A stretch of DNA of 60,093 nucleotides. It comes from an uncultured Methylophilaceae bacterium (GTDB lineage: Bacteria > Pseudomonadota > Gammaproteobacteria > Burkholderiales > Methylophilaceae). The DNA lies in assembly GCA_903953055.1 (NCBI GenBank), contig CAJBIA010000069.1, forward strand, positions 1 through 60,093, written 5' to 3'. This document shows positions 17,400 to 29,173 of this stretch, one piece after another. The notes beneath the pieces were generated by a model. It was not told the origin of the DNA and made no database searches. It saw only the letters and a program-made list of their open reading frames with translations. The translations under genes and the position numbers were made by a program. Numbering within the stretch: position 1 is the stretch's first letter; each line of letters starts with the position of its first letter.

Positions 17400-18350
17400 A
17401 TGGAAGCATTTGAAAAACGATTGATTACCCAAGGATTCCAGGCTTTTTTGGCGCCCGCAAAAGTAAATCTATTTTTACACATTACAGGCAGACGTTTAGA
17501 TGGATATCATTTACTCCAAAGCGTTTTTTGCCTCATCAATTTATATGACACCATATATATCAAAGCACGAAAAGACATCCAAATTCAGCGCGTCACAGAC
17601 AACGCCAACATCCCAATAGAACAAGATCTATGTGTGCGTGCTGCAAAATTATTACAATCGCATTGCAACTGCACATTCGGAGCAGACATTGGGCTCATTA
17701 AGAATATCCCTATGGGAGCGGGGCTTGGCGGAGGTAGCTCCGATGCAGCAACAGTTTTAATTGTACTTAACCAGCTTTGGGATTTAGGTTTAAGTAAATC
17801 AGGGCTCATGGAATTAGGCTTGAAGCTAGGGGCAGATGTCCCATTTTTTATTTTTGGTAAAAATGCTTGGGTGGAAGGCGTAGGGGAAAAAATACAGCCT
17901 ATTGAGCTTCCAAGATTACATTTCGTGATTCTTACACCCCAAATACACGTTTCGACAGCTGAAATTTTTAGCGCTAAGGAATTGACAAGAAACACGTTTC
18001 GCACGACAATAGCGGCCTTTTCCGAAATGCTTAACTCAAGAAGAATCGGCAAAGAAAAACAAAGCCTAGTGTTTGATGATGAAAATAAAGTTTTTCACAA
18101 CGACCTCGAAGCGGTGGCTTGTCAGAAATACCCAGTAATAACTGCTTGTCTCAATTGGCTAAATCAATTTTCACAAGCAAAAATGAGCGGTTCTGGCGCA
18201 TCGGTTTTTGTGACGGTTAAAGATTTAGCTGAAGCAAATAACATTGTAAAAGCACAACCAAGAAAAATTGCAAATACTGAAATATTTTGTGAAGCAGCGC
18301 TCGGATTAGAAGAACATCCACTGTATAATTTGATTCCTGCAGTTTTTTAG
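17400..18350 (+). CDS. ispE: 4-diphosphocytidyl-2-C-methyl-D-erythritol kinase IspE
   Basis: GHMP-family kinase of the non-mevalonate isoprenoid pathway, phosphorylating CDP-methylerythritol. The opening APAKVNLFLHITGRRLDGYH carries the catalytic lysine region, and the ATP loop PMGAGLGGGSSDAA is at 104-117. KMSGSGASVFV near the C-terminus is the third GHMP motif. At 316 residues it is about 30 longer than E. coli IspE, with a longer N-terminus and an insert near 195-225. The gene follows lolB by 9 bases and is itself followed after 12 bases by tRNA-Gln, all apparently one transcript. Confidence 0.95.
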   Translation: MEAFEKRLITQGFQAFLAPAKVNLFLHITGRRLDGYHLLQSVFCLINLYDTIYIKARKDIQIQRVTDNANIPIEQDLCVRAAKLLQSHCNCTFGADIGLIKNIPMGAGLGGGSSDAATVLIVLNQLWDLGLSKSGLMELGLKLGADVPFFIFGKNAWVEGVGEKIQPIELPRLHFVILTPQIHVSTAEIFSAKELTRNTFRTTIAAFSEMLNSRRIGKEKQSLVFDDENKVFHNDLEAVACQKYPVITACLNWLNQFSQAKMSGSGASVFVTVKDLAEANNIVKAQPRKIANTEIFCEAALGLEEHPLYNLIPAVF

Positions 18351-18362
18351 GTAACGATCAAA

Positions 18363-18439
18363 TGGGGAGTCGCCAAGCTGGTTAAGGCACCGGATTTTGA
18401 TTCCGGCATGCGAAGGTTCGAATCCTTCTTCCCCAGCCA
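18363..18439 (+). tRNA. tRNA-Gln (anticodon TTG)
   Basis: A 77-base cloverleaf with encoded CCA. The acceptor TGGGGAG pairs with TTCCCCA (one G-U), the anticodon stem is CCGGA/TCCGG around the loop TTTTGAT (anticodon TTG), and the T arm is GAAGG-TTCGAAT-CCTTC. It sits 12 bases after ispE and 14 bases before an intrinsic terminator, so it appears to be the last member of the TPR-lolB-ispE operon. Confidence 0.97.
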
Positions 18440-18453
18440 GTATTGCAAGATGG

Positions 18454-18479
18454 AGCGTGTAACATTACACGCTTTTTTT
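18454..18479 (+). terminator. Intrinsic terminator after tRNA-Gln
   Basis: Stem AGCGTGTA/TACACGCT with loop ACAT, followed by seven T (18473-18479). It ends 26 bases before the prs start, so prs either has its own promoter overlapping the tRNA or relies on read-through. Confidence 0.85.
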
Positions 18480-18505
18480 GTTTTTATAGCATAAAGGAAT
18501 CCACT

Positions 18506-19453
18506 GTGGCCAAAGGCGACATGATGGTGTTTACAGGCACTGCCAATCCTCAACTTGCCAAAAAAGTGGTCAAACACTTGGGTATGAAATTGGGGCGTGC
18601 AACCGTTGACCGTTTTAGTGATGGCGAAGTCATGGTTGAACTGCAAGATAACGTCCGGGGCAAAGACGTATTTGTATTGCAATCAACTTGCACTCCAACA
18701 AATGACACCTTAATGGAAGTTATGGTGATCATTGATGCGCTTCGTCGTGCCTCAGCAGGCCGTATTACTGCAGCAATTCCTTACTTCGGTTATTCACGCC
18801 AAGACCGACGTCCTCGCTCTGCCCGCGTAGCAATTACTGCAAAAGTGGTAGCAAACATGCTAACAAGCGTCGGCGTAAATCGTTTGTTGACCATGGATTT
18901 ACACTCAGACCAAATTCAAGGATTCTTCGAAATTCCAGTTGATAATATCTACGCATCGCCTGTGTTGCTGGATGACCTCACGAAACAAAATCACCACAAC
19001 CTGGTGGTCGTTTCACCAGACGTTGGAGGTGTAGTACGTGCGCGAGCATTAGCGAAAGAGATGGGTTCGGATTTAGCAATTATCGACAAACGTCGTCCTA
19101 AAGCAAATGTGGCCAAAGTAATGAACATCATTGGTGATGTTACTGGTCGGACCTGTGTCATCATGGACGATATGGTGGATACAGCGAATACACTATGTGA
19201 GGCGGCATCAGCACTTAAGAAAAAAGGTGCCGTTAAAGTCCTAGCTTATTGTACCCACCCAGTACTTTCAGGAACTGCGATAGATCGAATTAGCGCGTCG
19301 GAACTTGATGAGTTAGTGGTGACTGATACAATCCCTCTCCGCAAAGATGCGCTAGCATGTAAAAAAATTCGACAGCTAAGTGTTGGTAAATTAATGGCTG
19401 AAACTATACGCCGTATTAGCAATGAAGACTCTGTCAGCTCATTGTTTGAATGA
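18506..19453 (+). CDS. prs: Ribose-phosphate pyrophosphokinase (PRPP synthetase)
   Basis: A 315-residue enzyme making phosphoribosyl pyrophosphate from ribose-5-phosphate and ATP, for nucleotide, His and Trp synthesis. Visible motifs are the [11 protein letters not shown]-like ATP loop ([21 protein letters not shown]), the metal-binding [11 protein letters not shown], and the PRPP loop [12 protein letters not shown]. The frame opens at a TTG at 18443 inside the tRNA trailer, but the GTG at 18506, preceded by AAAGGAAT, gives the standard family length and N-terminus ([11 protein letters not shown]). It is followed by its own terminator at 19496-19524. Confidence 0.95.
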   Translation: MAKGDMMVFTGTANPQLAKKVVKHLGMKLGRATVDRFSDGEVMVELQDNVRGKDVFVLQSTCTPTNDTLMEVMVIIDALRRASAGRITAAIPYFGYSRQDRRPRSARVAITAKVVANMLTSVGVNRLLTMDLHSDQIQGFFEIPVDNIYASPVLLDDLTKQNHHNLVVVSPDVGGVVRARALAKEMGSDLAIIDKRRPKANVAKVMNIIGDVTGRTCVIMDDMVDTANTLCEAASALKKKGAVKVLAYCTHPVLSGTAIDRISASELDELVVTDTIPLRKDALACKKIRQLSVGKLMAETIRRISNEDSVSSLFE

Positions 19454-19495
19454 TTATTAAAGTTTCGATGTATTCGGTAGCGAATGCATCACCCC

Positions 19496-19524
19496 CTGTT
19501 ATCTGGTCGCGGATAACAGTTTTT
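19496..19524 (+). terminator. Intrinsic terminator of prs
   Basis: CTGTTATC and GATAACAG form an 8-bp stem with an 8-base loop, followed by TTTTT. It lies in the 116-base prs-rplY gap, which also holds hairpins at 19469-19488 (with one G-U pair) and 19531-19548 (CCAAAATT/AATTTTGG), the latter just before the rplY ribosome-binding site. Confidence 0.7.
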
Positions 19525-19569
19525 AAAAAGCCAAAATTTTAATTTTGGTCAAATTTAGGAGCAGTAAAA

Positions 19570-20193
19570 ATGACTATTGAAATCTCAGCAGTAACACGTG
19601 CAGCGAAAGGTACGGGTGCGAGCCGCCGTCTTCGCCGCTCAGCTAAAGTTCCAGGTGTGGTTTATGGTGCGGGTAAAGATGCCGTAAGCGTTGAATTTGA
19701 TATGAAAGCATTGTTCATGGAATTTCGCCATGAAGCCTTCCACGCTTCCATCTTGACGCTTAACCTTGATGGTAAAAAAGAGTCTGTATTGTTGCGTGAC
19801 TATCAAATGCATCCAGTTCGTAACACTATTCAACACGTCGACTTTCAACGTGTTAGCGCATCAGAAAAAATCCACGTCAAAGTACCATTACACTTCATTA
19901 ATAGCGAGATTGCACCAGGCGTAAAAGTTGGCGGCGGAATCGTTGCTCACATTGCTACCGAAGCTGATGTAAGCTGCTTGGCAAAAGACTTGCCAGAATT
20001 CATTGAAGTTGATTTGGCAAAATTAGAAATGGGACATTCGGTTCATTTGTCCGAAATCAAATTACCTAATGGCGTTGAGTTTGTTCAATTAGTACATGGC
20101 GCTGACGTTGCTGTTGCTAGTATCGCAAAAACTCGTGGCGGTGCTGCTGCAGCAAATGAAGAAGTATCAACGGAAGCAACTCCAGAAGCTTAG
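19570..20193 (+). CDS. rplY: 50S ribosomal protein L25 (CTC/TL5 long form)
   Basis: A 207-residue ribosomal protein of the bL25 long (CTC) family that binds 5S rRNA. The N-terminal ~95 residues are the L25 domain (GTGASRRLRRSAKVPGVVYG) and the rest is the CTC beta domain (PLHFINSEIAPGVKVGG), ending with an Ala/Glu-rich tail. E. coli has only the short form of about 94 residues. A strong ribosome-binding site (TAGGAGCAG) precedes the ATG. The order prs-rplY-pth-ychF is conserved across many proteobacteria. Confidence 0.95.
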   Translation: MTIEISAVTRAAKGTGASRRLRRSAKVPGVVYGAGKDAVSVEFDMKALFMEFRHEAFHASILTLNLDGKKESVLLRDYQMHPVRNTIQHVDFQRVSASEKIHVKVPLHFINSEIAPGVKVGGGIVAHIATEADVSCLAKDLPEFIEVDLAKLEMGHSVHLSEIKLPNGVEFVQLVHGADVAVASIAKTRGGAAAANEEVSTEATPEA

Positions 20194-20215
20194 TTTCTTT
20201 TGTGATTGGTCTCAA

Positions 20216-20246
20216 AACGCGCGTTTCGGTTTCCCGAACGCGCGTT
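20216..20246 (+). terminator. Intrinsic terminator of rplY
   Basis: A 9-bp stem AACGCGCGT/ACGCGCGTT continues after a one-base bulge into TCGG/CCGA with a TTTC loop, then ATTATTTT. It separates rplY from pth. Confidence 0.8.
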
Positions 20247-20287
20247 ATTATTTTGAGGCATTCAAACAAGATGAGCGACAATAGAAC

Positions 20288-20866
20288 ATGAGTCAAATCA
20301 AATTAATTGTTGGACTAGGCAACCCAGGCGCCGAATATGAATCCACTCGTCACAATATAGGCTTTTGGTGGATCGATCAAATCTGTGCTCAAACAAACAG
20401 TAAACTCAAGGCTGAAGCAAAGTTTTTTGGATTTTCTGGTCGCTTAAATTCATATTCCGAAGAAGCATTGCTTCTCAAACCGACCACATTTATGAATGCC
20501 AGTGGCCGTTCAGTGGCTGCGCTGGCTAAGTTTTACAAAATTTCACCTGAGTCCGTTTTAATCGTACACGACGAACTAGACTTACCTCCGGGTACCGTTA
20601 AACTTAAAATGGGAGGCGGGCACGGAGGGCATAATGGCCTAAAAGATATCGCCGCACAGCTAGGCACAACTGATTTTTGGCGTTTGCGCTTAGGGATCGG
20701 ACACCCTGGGGATAAAAATGCTGTTGCCAATTATGTATTAAAAGACCCAAATCGTGATGAAATGCGCTCGATTGAAGAGAATATAGACCAAAGCACCATG
20801 CTTTTACCTTTGCTATTAAAAGGTGAATTTGAAGCAGCAATGTTAAAATTGCATACTAAAAATTAG
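20288..20866 (+). CDS. pth: Peptidyl-tRNA hydrolase
   Basis: A 192-residue Pth1 enzyme that recycles peptidyl-tRNAs released during translation. The family signature VGLGNPGAEYESTRHNIGF includes the catalytic His; LLKPTTFMNASGRSV and VHDELDLPPGTVKLKMGGGHGGHNGL carry the other conserved Asn, Asp and His residues. It is cytoplasmic and monomeric in the family. The gene lies 27 bases upstream of ychF on the same strand, with which it probably forms an operon after the rplY terminator. Confidence 0.96.
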   Translation: MSQIKLIVGLGNPGAEYESTRHNIGFWWIDQICAQTNSKLKAEAKFFGFSGRLNSYSEEALLLKPTTFMNASGRSVAALAKFYKISPESVLIVHDELDLPPGTVKLKMGGGHGGHNGLKDIAAQLGTTDFWRLRLGIGHPGDKNAVANYVLKDPNRDEMRSIEENIDQSTMLLPLLLKGEFEAAMLKLHTKN

Positions 20867-20893
20867 TCTCAAATTTATTAAATAGGAAAAATT

Positions 20894-21979
20894 ATGAAAT
20901 GCGGAATAGTCGGCCTACCAAACGTGGGTAAATCCACACTCTTCAACGCCATCACTAAAGCAGGCATTGCCGCAGAAAACTATCCCTTTTGTACGATTGA
21001 GCCTAATGTCGGCATCGTTGAAGTGCCTGACCCTCGCATGAAGCCACTGATTGATATCGTTAAGCCACAAAAAATTCAACCCGCAATTGTTGAGTTTGTA
21101 GACATCGCAGGCCTAGTGGCCGGCGCATCTAAAGGTGAGGGTTTAGGTAATAAGTTCTTAGCCAACATTCGTGAAACAGATGCAATTGCGCACGTGGTCC
21201 GTTGCTTCAACGACGCAAACGTTGTGCACGTTGCTAATAAAGTTGATCCACTTTCAGATGTTGAGACTATAAACACAGAGCTTGCACTTGCGGACATGGA
21301 AACCGTTGATAAAACCGTACAGCGCGAAACCAAAAAAGCAAAATCAGGCGACAAAGAAGCAATTGCACTTTGTGCTGTATTAACTAAAGTACAAAAAGGT
21401 TTGGATGAGGGAAAGGCTGTTCGTACGTTAGGTCTAGACGCTGATGAAATAAACCTGCTAAAACCCCTTTGTCTCATTACAGTTAAGCCAGTCATGTATA
21501 TCGCCAACGTCGATGAAACAGGCTTCACTAACAACCCTCTTCTCGACTCCATCGTTGAACTAGGTAAGAAAGAGGGATCCCCAGTAGTGAGTATTTGCGC
21601 CAAAATTGAAGCAGAAATCTCAGACCTGGAGGATGAAGACAAAGTCTTATTTTTAGAAGAGCTAGGCTTAAGTGAGCCAGGCTTAGACCGCGTAGTACGA
21701 GCTGCTTATAACCTACTTGGCCTAGAAACCTACTTTACAGCAGGCGTAAAGGAAGTGCGCGCTTGGACTGTCCGTAAGGGCTCAACTGCCCCGCAAGCCG
21801 CAGGGGTAATTCATACTGACTTTGAACGCGGCTTTATTCGCGCAGAAGTCATCGCCTTCAATGAATATGTTGCTCATAAAGGTGAACAGGGTGCAAAAGA
21901 AGCTGGGAAAATGCGCCTAGAAGGCAAAGAGTATATTGTGCAAGATGGCGATGTTATGCACTTTAGATTTAATGTATAA
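20894..21979 (+). CDS. ychF: Obg-family ATPase/GTPase YchF
   Basis: A 361-residue P-loop protein of the Obg-related YchF family. The P-loop GLPNVGKST is at 7-15, the switch region [18 protein letters not shown] follows, and a coiled-coil insert lies in the middle. The C-terminal TGS domain includes [32 protein letters not shown]. The G4 site has NVDE rather than NKxD, in line with the ATP preference known for YchF. Family members associate with ribosomes and stress responses. The gene is closed by a 21-bp perfect hairpin terminator. Confidence 0.96.
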   Translation: MKCGIVGLPNVGKSTLFNAITKAGIAAENYPFCTIEPNVGIVEVPDPRMKPLIDIVKPQKIQPAIVEFVDIAGLVAGASKGEGLGNKFLANIRETDAIAHVVRCFNDANVVHVANKVDPLSDVETINTELALADMETVDKTVQRETKKAKSGDKEAIALCAVLTKVQKGLDEGKAVRTLGLDADEINLLKPLCLITVKPVMYIANVDETGFTNNPLLDSIVELGKKEGSPVVSICAKIEAEISDLEDEDKVLFLEELGLSEPGLDRVVRAAYNLLGLETYFTAGVKEVRAWTVRKGSTAPQAAGVIHTDFERGFIRAEVIAFNEYVAHKGEQGAKEAGKMRLEGKEYIVQDGDVMHFRFNV

Positions 21980-21986
21980 ACGCAAA

Positions 21987-24562
<2,576 letters not shown>

Positions 24563-24564
24563 GT

Positions 24565-25068
24565 ATGAAAAACTACATAGCTCGCTGTCTGGCCACTCTA
24601 ATGCTAACCTTCTTCATTGTAGCCTGTGGGTTTCATTTGCGAGGTGTAGCAGATTTAGCCTTTAATAGGCTATATATCAAAGGCTCATCAAGCATCTCCA
24701 AAGATTTAGCAAGCACACTTAGAACCAATGGCGTTAACATCGTCAGTCAGCCAGAAGATGCTGAAATCCTGTTTGAGTTTATGAGCGACGGAGTTGAAAA
24801 ACGCATTCTTTCCTTAGGTGGCACTGGTTCAGTACGAGAATTTGAATTGTTTTATCGTGTCAAGTTTCGCATACGTGCAGCTTCAGAAGAGCTTTGGGGT
24901 CCAGAACAGATGATTGAGAGTCGTCGTGATTTTTCTTATCTAGACACAGAGTTGCTCGCCAAATCATATGAAGAAACGATGCTGTATGAAGATATGCGTC
25001 GCGATGCAACACGAGAACTAATGCGTCGTTTGGTTGCACAAAAACCTAAAGCTAAGACTTTAAAATAG
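24565..25068 (+). CDS. lptE: LPS-assembly lipoprotein LptE
   Basis: A 167-residue lipoprotein that plugs the LptD barrel in the outer membrane during LPS insertion. The lipobox FIVAC puts the lipidated Cys at residue 21, directly followed by GFHLRG, the diagnostic LptE opening. It starts 2 bases after leuS stops (GGGGTAAGT serves as ribosome-binding region) and precedes holA by 23 bases, the standard leuS-lptE-holA order. Confidence 0.93.
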   Translation: MKNYIARCLATLMLTFFIVACGFHLRGVADLAFNRLYIKGSSSISKDLASTLRTNGVNIVSQPEDAEILFEFMSDGVEKRILSLGGTGSVREFELFYRVKFRIRAASEELWGPEQMIESRRDFSYLDTELLAKSYEETMLYEDMRRDATRELMRRLVAQKPKAKTLK

Positions 25069-25091
25069 GCAAAAGCCTACATCGTTCAAGT

Positions 25092-26117
25092 ATGAATTTG
25101 ACGCCTCAACAAATCAACCAACACTTAAGTAACGGCCTTAAGCCTTTATATGTTCTAACGGGAGACGAGCCTTTATCTCAACGTGAATGTTTAGATGCTA
25201 TCCGCACTAAAGCTAGAGAACAAGGGATTGATGAAAGAACAAGCTTCAATATTGACCGTTATTTCAATTGGACGCAAATCGCAGAATTCGGCCAAGCCAT
25301 GTCGCTTTTTGCAAGCCAACGCTTACTTGAAATAAACATCCCCAGCGGCAAGCCTGGTCTTGATGGTAGCAAAGCGCTCCAAGCCTTAGCAACAGAATCT
25401 CTCCCTGACACAGTAACAGTGGTTACCCTGCCAGCAGTTGATTGGCGCGATACCAAAAGTGCTTGGTATATAGCGCTTCAACAAAACAGCATATTTATTG
25501 AGCTGCGTGAAATTGGGTCTGCGCAATTGCCGCAATGGATTGCCTCTCGTTTGGCTTTACAAAAGCAAAAAACAGACACAGAAACATTAAATTTTATGGC
25601 AAACCAAGTCGAAGGCAACTTGCTTGCAGCACATCAAGAAATTCAAAAGTTAGGATTACTTTACCCTGCTGGAGAAATTGCTGGCGATGATGTCCGTGCC
25701 GCAGTGCTAAATGTTTCACGCTTTGACGCTGCGCAACTCGGCGAGGCTGTCTTATCTGGCGACGTTGACCGCACAGTGCGTATTTTGGAAGGGCTTAAAG
25801 ATGAAGGTGCACAACCTGTTGCTGTGATGAATCCACTGATTTGGGCGATTACGCCATTGGTAAAAATAAAACAGGCGGAAGCACGTGGCGAGAATTTAAA
25901 CAATGCAATGGTGCAAGCCAAGGTCTATGGACCAAAACAAGCGCTTGCCAAGCAAACCCTAGCGCGATTAAGCTTGAAACAATTACAAGCCGCACTAGTC
26001 AAGCTGGCCGATATTGATAAAACGGCTAAAGGCATGATGCAAGGCGATGCTTGGCTTGAGATTTCTCGATTGTGTTTTGGTTTGGCGAAAATATCGCCAC
26101 GACCAACAACTCGATAA
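25092..26117 (+). CDS. holA: DNA polymerase III delta subunit HolA
   Basis: A 341-residue subunit of the clamp loader that opens the beta clamp. The N-terminal [23 protein letters not shown] and the [16 protein letters not shown] region fit the family; the C-terminal third is the helical collar domain ([29 protein letters not shown]). It is third in the leuS-lptE-holA run, and proA begins 26 bases after its stop if the ATG at 26144 is used. Confidence 0.95.
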   Translation: MNLTPQQINQHLSNGLKPLYVLTGDEPLSQRECLDAIRTKAREQGIDERTSFNIDRYFNWTQIAEFGQAMSLFASQRLLEINIPSGKPGLDGSKALQALATESLPDTVTVVTLPAVDWRDTKSAWYIALQQNSIFIELREIGSAQLPQWIASRLALQKQKTDTETLNFMANQVEGNLLAAHQEIQKLGLLYPAGEIAGDDVRAAVLNVSRFDAAQLGEAVLSGDVDRTVRILEGLKDEGAQPVAVMNPLIWAITPLVKIKQAEARGENLNNAMVQAKVYGPKQALAKQTLARLSLKQLQAALVKLADIDKTAKGMMQGDAWLEISRLCFGLAKISPRPTTR

Positions 26118-26143
26118 AAAAGATTCACCCATTTGGATTGAAT

Positions 26144-27400
26144 ATGGACATTAAAAAATACATGCACGATGTTGGGGTTGAAGCCCGTAAAGCTTCACGC
26201 GCCATGGCAAAAGCTGAAACGAATATAAAAAACCTAGCGCTCACCTCGATCGCCAAGGCGATCATGCGTGAAAAAAACGCTTTACTTGCCGCTAACCAAC
26301 AAGACCTTGCTGCGGCAAAAATTGCAGGCATGGAGCCAGCCATGTTAGACCGCCTCGCGCTCACTGAAAAATCTATCGCCGCCATGGCTGAGGGGTTAGA
26401 ACAAATTGCTAGACTTACTGACCCAATTGGTGAAGTGAGTGATATGAAATTTCGCCCATCAGGCATTCAAATCGGCAAAATGCGCGTGCCGCTTGGTGTG
26501 ATTGGCATCATTTACGAAGCACGTCCAAATGTTACGGTGGATGCGGCTGGCTTATGTATTAAATCGGGGAATGCCGCCATTCTTCGTGGCGGCTCTGAAG
26601 CAATTTATTGCAACCAAGCCTTGGCTAGATTAGTGCATGAAGGCTTAGTGGCAGCAGGTTTGCCAAAGACCGCAGTGCAAGTGATAGAAACCACAGACCG
26701 CGCTGCGGTTGGCGAGCTCATCACCATGAAAGAGTTTGTGGATGTTATTGTGCCACGTGGTGGAAAAGGATTGATTGAGCGCATTTTGAATGAGGCACGC
26801 ATCCCTGTAATTAAACATTTGGATGGGAATTGCCACGTTTATGTGGATGACGAAGCTGATTTTGACAAAGCCATTCGCATTATTGAGAACTCGAAAACAC
26901 AGCGCTTAGGTACTTGCAATACAACAGAATCTCTTTTGGTTGCGCGCAGCGTTGCCAAAAGTATGTTGCCAAAAATTGCTGAGATGCTTATTAGTAAAGG
27001 CATTGAAATTCGCGGGTGCGTAGAAACATGTTCATTAGTAAAAGCGGCCAACCCTGCAACGGACGATGACTATTACACTGAGTATTTAGATGCAATTATT
27101 TCGTGCAAAGTAGTTGAAGGATTAGATGAAGCAATTTCACATATCAACCAACACTCCTCACAGCACACAGAAGCAATTGTGACTGAGAACTACACAAAAG
27201 CACGTCGCTTCTTACGTGAAGTTGATTCTAGCAGCGTAATGGTTAACGCATCAACACGCTTTGCAGATGGCTTTGAATATGGCTTAGGTGCAGAAATTGG
27301 GATCTCCACTGACAAGCTACACGCACGCGGTCCTGTTGGCCTTGAAGGCTTAACCTCGCTCAAATACATCGTATTGGGTGATGGGCATGTTCGCAATTAA
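26144..27400 (+). CDS. proA: Gamma-glutamyl phosphate reductase
   Basis: A 418-residue NADPH-dependent enzyme of proline synthesis, reducing gamma-glutamyl phosphate to the semialdehyde. The Cys nucleophile lies in [10 protein letters not shown], and [23 protein letters not shown] is a family signature. The open frame begins at 26072 inside holA, but the ATG at 26144 ([11 protein letters not shown]) gives the family length and clears the holA stop. The partner kinase gene proB is not in the window. nadD follows after 9 bases. Confidence 0.96.
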   Translation: MDIKKYMHDVGVEARKASRAMAKAETNIKNLALTSIAKAIMREKNALLAANQQDLAAAKIAGMEPAMLDRLALTEKSIAAMAEGLEQIARLTDPIGEVSDMKFRPSGIQIGKMRVPLGVIGIIYEARPNVTVDAAGLCIKSGNAAILRGGSEAIYCNQALARLVHEGLVAAGLPKTAVQVIETTDRAAVGELITMKEFVDVIVPRGGKGLIERILNEARIPVIKHLDGNCHVYVDDEADFDKAIRIIENSKTQRLGTCNTTESLLVARSVAKSMLPKIAEMLISKGIEIRGCVETCSLVKAANPATDDDYYTEYLDAIISCKVVEGLDEAISHINQHSSQHTEAIVTENYTKARRFLREVDSSSVMVNASTRFADGFEYGLGAEIGISTDKLHARGPVGLEGLTSLKYIVLGDGHVRN

Positions 27401-27409
27401 ATATCTTCC

Positions 27410-28042
27410 ATGATAGGCATTTTAGGTGGCACATTTAACCCCATCCACAATGGTCACCTTCACATTGCTGAGCGCCTACTGAAATCATTAGATTTTCAAG
27501 AGATACGCTTCATGCCTGCGGCCATTCCAGCAATTAAAGACGCCCCTATCATTAGTGCAAAACAACGTGCAGATATGGTGAAGCTGGCAATTCTTGACCA
27601 TCCAAAATTAAAGATTGATCTCCGCGAGCTCCAACGTTCAGGGCCCTCTTACACCATTGACAGTCTGATTTCATTACGGCAAGAATTAGGCGAAAAGGTA
27701 AGCATTTGTTGGCTGATAGGTTCGGATGCTTTTGCCAAACTCAACACATGGCATCGCTGGAATGAGCTTCTCGAGTATTGCCATTTTTTAGTGATCAAAA
27801 GGCCCCACTCTGAACACTTAAATTGCAATGCTGAAGTTAAAGCACTGATTGCAGCGCATCAAACGAATGACGCAAGCATCCTTAGAGAATTTCCCAGTGG
27901 AAAAATATTAATACAAGAAATTGCAGCATTAAATATTTCATCAACAGAAATTCGTCAGCACATCGCATCAAAGTTCGATATCAGCCATTCGTTGCCAGTG
28001 AATGTAATAAACTACATTCAACAACATCTTCTTTATAAATAA
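27410..28042 (+). CDS. nadD: Nicotinate-nucleotide adenylyltransferase
   Basis: A 210-residue nucleotidyltransferase that adenylates nicotinate mononucleotide in NAD synthesis. The N-terminal GILGGTFNPIHNGHL holds the (H/T)xGH motif and the C-terminal ISSTEIRQHI the ISxTxxR motif. It sits 9 bases after proA; the proA-nadD pair is common in beta- and gammaproteobacteria. A small membrane-protein gene follows 5 bases downstream. Confidence 0.95.
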   Translation: MIGILGGTFNPIHNGHLHIAERLLKSLDFQEIRFMPAAIPAIKDAPIISAKQRADMVKLAILDHPKLKIDLRELQRSGPSYTIDSLISLRQELGEKVSICWLIGSDAFAKLNTWHRWNELLEYCHFLVIKRPHSEHLNCNAEVKALIAAHQTNDASILREFPSGKILIQEIAALNISSTEIRQHIASKFDISHSLPVNVINYIQQHLLYK

Positions 28043-28047
28043 GACTT

Positions 28048-28530
28048 ATGGATACGTTTAGCCACGCACTTTGGGGGTATGGGTTATTCGGCTACAAACG
28101 TCATGCATGGCTAGCCATACTATTTGGTGCAGCGCCTGATCTAATCTCATTCGGCGCATTTATGCTATTTAACATGGTGTCAGGCTCTTGGCAGTTTGGC
28201 AAACCCCCACTTGAAACTATCCCGCCGTGGCTATTTACTAACTACGCCTTAGGACACAGCGTACTGATTTGTTTTCCAATCATTGGCTTAGTAAGTTTTT
28301 GGCGCAAAGACATCGCTTTTGCCATGCTAGCTTGGCCTTTTCACATCCTTCTCGACTTCCCGTTTCATTCCAAAGCCTACTTTGCCACGCCCCTATTCTG
28401 GCCCCTTTCAGACTTTAGTATTGATGGCATCCCATGGTCACATTGGTATATTTGGTACCCAAATATCGCCGGCTTAATCATTTTGCTAACTTATCGATTT
28501 AAGCAAAAACGTAAAGCTAGAAATCAATAA
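28048..28530 (+). CDS. YdjM-like (DUF457-type) membrane protein, putative hydrolase
   Basis: A 160-residue integral membrane protein with about four hydrophobic segments. MDTFSHALWGYGLFG and ILFGAAPDLISF near the N-terminus, plus HILLDFPFHS in the middle, contain the conserved His and Asp residues of the YdjM family, annotated as membrane-bound metal-dependent hydrolases. Activity has not been shown for most members. It starts 5 bases after nadD, so it is likely the operon's last gene. Its final 14 bases overlap the end of the convergent bioD gene. Confidence 0.75.
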   Translation: MDTFSHALWGYGLFGYKRHAWLAILFGAAPDLISFGAFMLFNMVSGSWQFGKPPLETIPPWLFTNYALGHSVLICFPIIGLVSFWRKDIAFAMLAWPFHILLDFPFHSKAYFATPLFWPLSDFSIDGIPWSHWYIWYPNIAGLIILLTYRFKQKRKARNQ

Positions 28531-29173
28531 ACTGAGGCTTAGCACCCCAAGCAACATCTGCGAGACAAGGCGCTTTAATCATTGCTTTTAGAGTCGCAAC
28601 ATTTTCTTCTTTGGCTTGCATACTTGGATCAGTTTGATTCGCCACCCAGCCCACCAAAGTAAGCCCTGCTGCTCGAATAGAGCCAACCGTTAGTAATGCA
28701 TGGTTGATGCAGCCCAAGCGAATACCCACCACCAAAATCACTGGGAGATTAAGTTTTACTGCTAAATCAGCCATTGTTTCTTGGCGATTAATCGGCACAC
28801 GAAACCCCCCTGCCCCCTCGACCACGACAACATCAGCTTGCTGTTGCAGGGCTTCGAAAGCTATTTTTATTTTATCTAATGAAATCTCTACACCAGATTG
28901 TTCAGCGGCGATGTGCGGCGCAATCGAAGAGGCAAAAACATAAGGATTAATCAACTCTATATCGGCAACCACATTGCCCGATTTAACCAGTTCAGCCACA
29001 TCACTATTAAGCAAGCGTCCCTCTACTAATTCAGCGCCAGCGGCGACAGGCTTCATACCAAGAGCTTTGAAGCCTTGTTGCGCAAAATGTCTCACCAAAG
29101 CCTTCGCAATGTAGGTTTTACCGACATTGGTATCGGTACCGGTTACAATAAATGCCTGTTTATTTTTTGCCAT
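28517..29173 (-). CDS. bioD: Dethiobiotin synthetase
   Basis: A 218-residue ATP-dependent carboxylase that closes the ureido ring of dethiobiotin from diaminopelargonate and CO2. The P-loop GTDTNVGKT is at 12-20, and VVVEGAGGFRVP matches the family's VEGAGG motif. It is the last gene of the biotin operon; its start overlaps the bioC end by 14 bases, and its end overlaps the convergent membrane-protein gene by 14 bases. Confidence 0.96.
   Translation of the reverse strand: MAKNKQAFIVTGTDTNVGKTYIAKALVRHFAQQGFKALGMKPVAAGAELVEGRLLNSDVAELVKSGNVVADIELINPYVFASSIAPHIAAEQSGVEISLDKIKIAFEALQQQADVVVVEGAGGFRVPINRQETMADLAVKLNLPVILVVGIRLGCINHALLTVGSIRAAGLTLVGWVANQTDPSMQAKEENVATLKAMIKAPCLADVAWGAKPQFIDF

Noticed and set aside
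17585-18052. A 155-codon minus-strand open frame inside ispE
   Set aside because: Shadow of ispE with no recognisable domain or start signal.
21076-21642. A 188-codon minus-strand open frame inside ychF
   Set aside because: Ser/Ala-rich composition typical of an antisense shadow; ychF has complete family motifs in the same bases.
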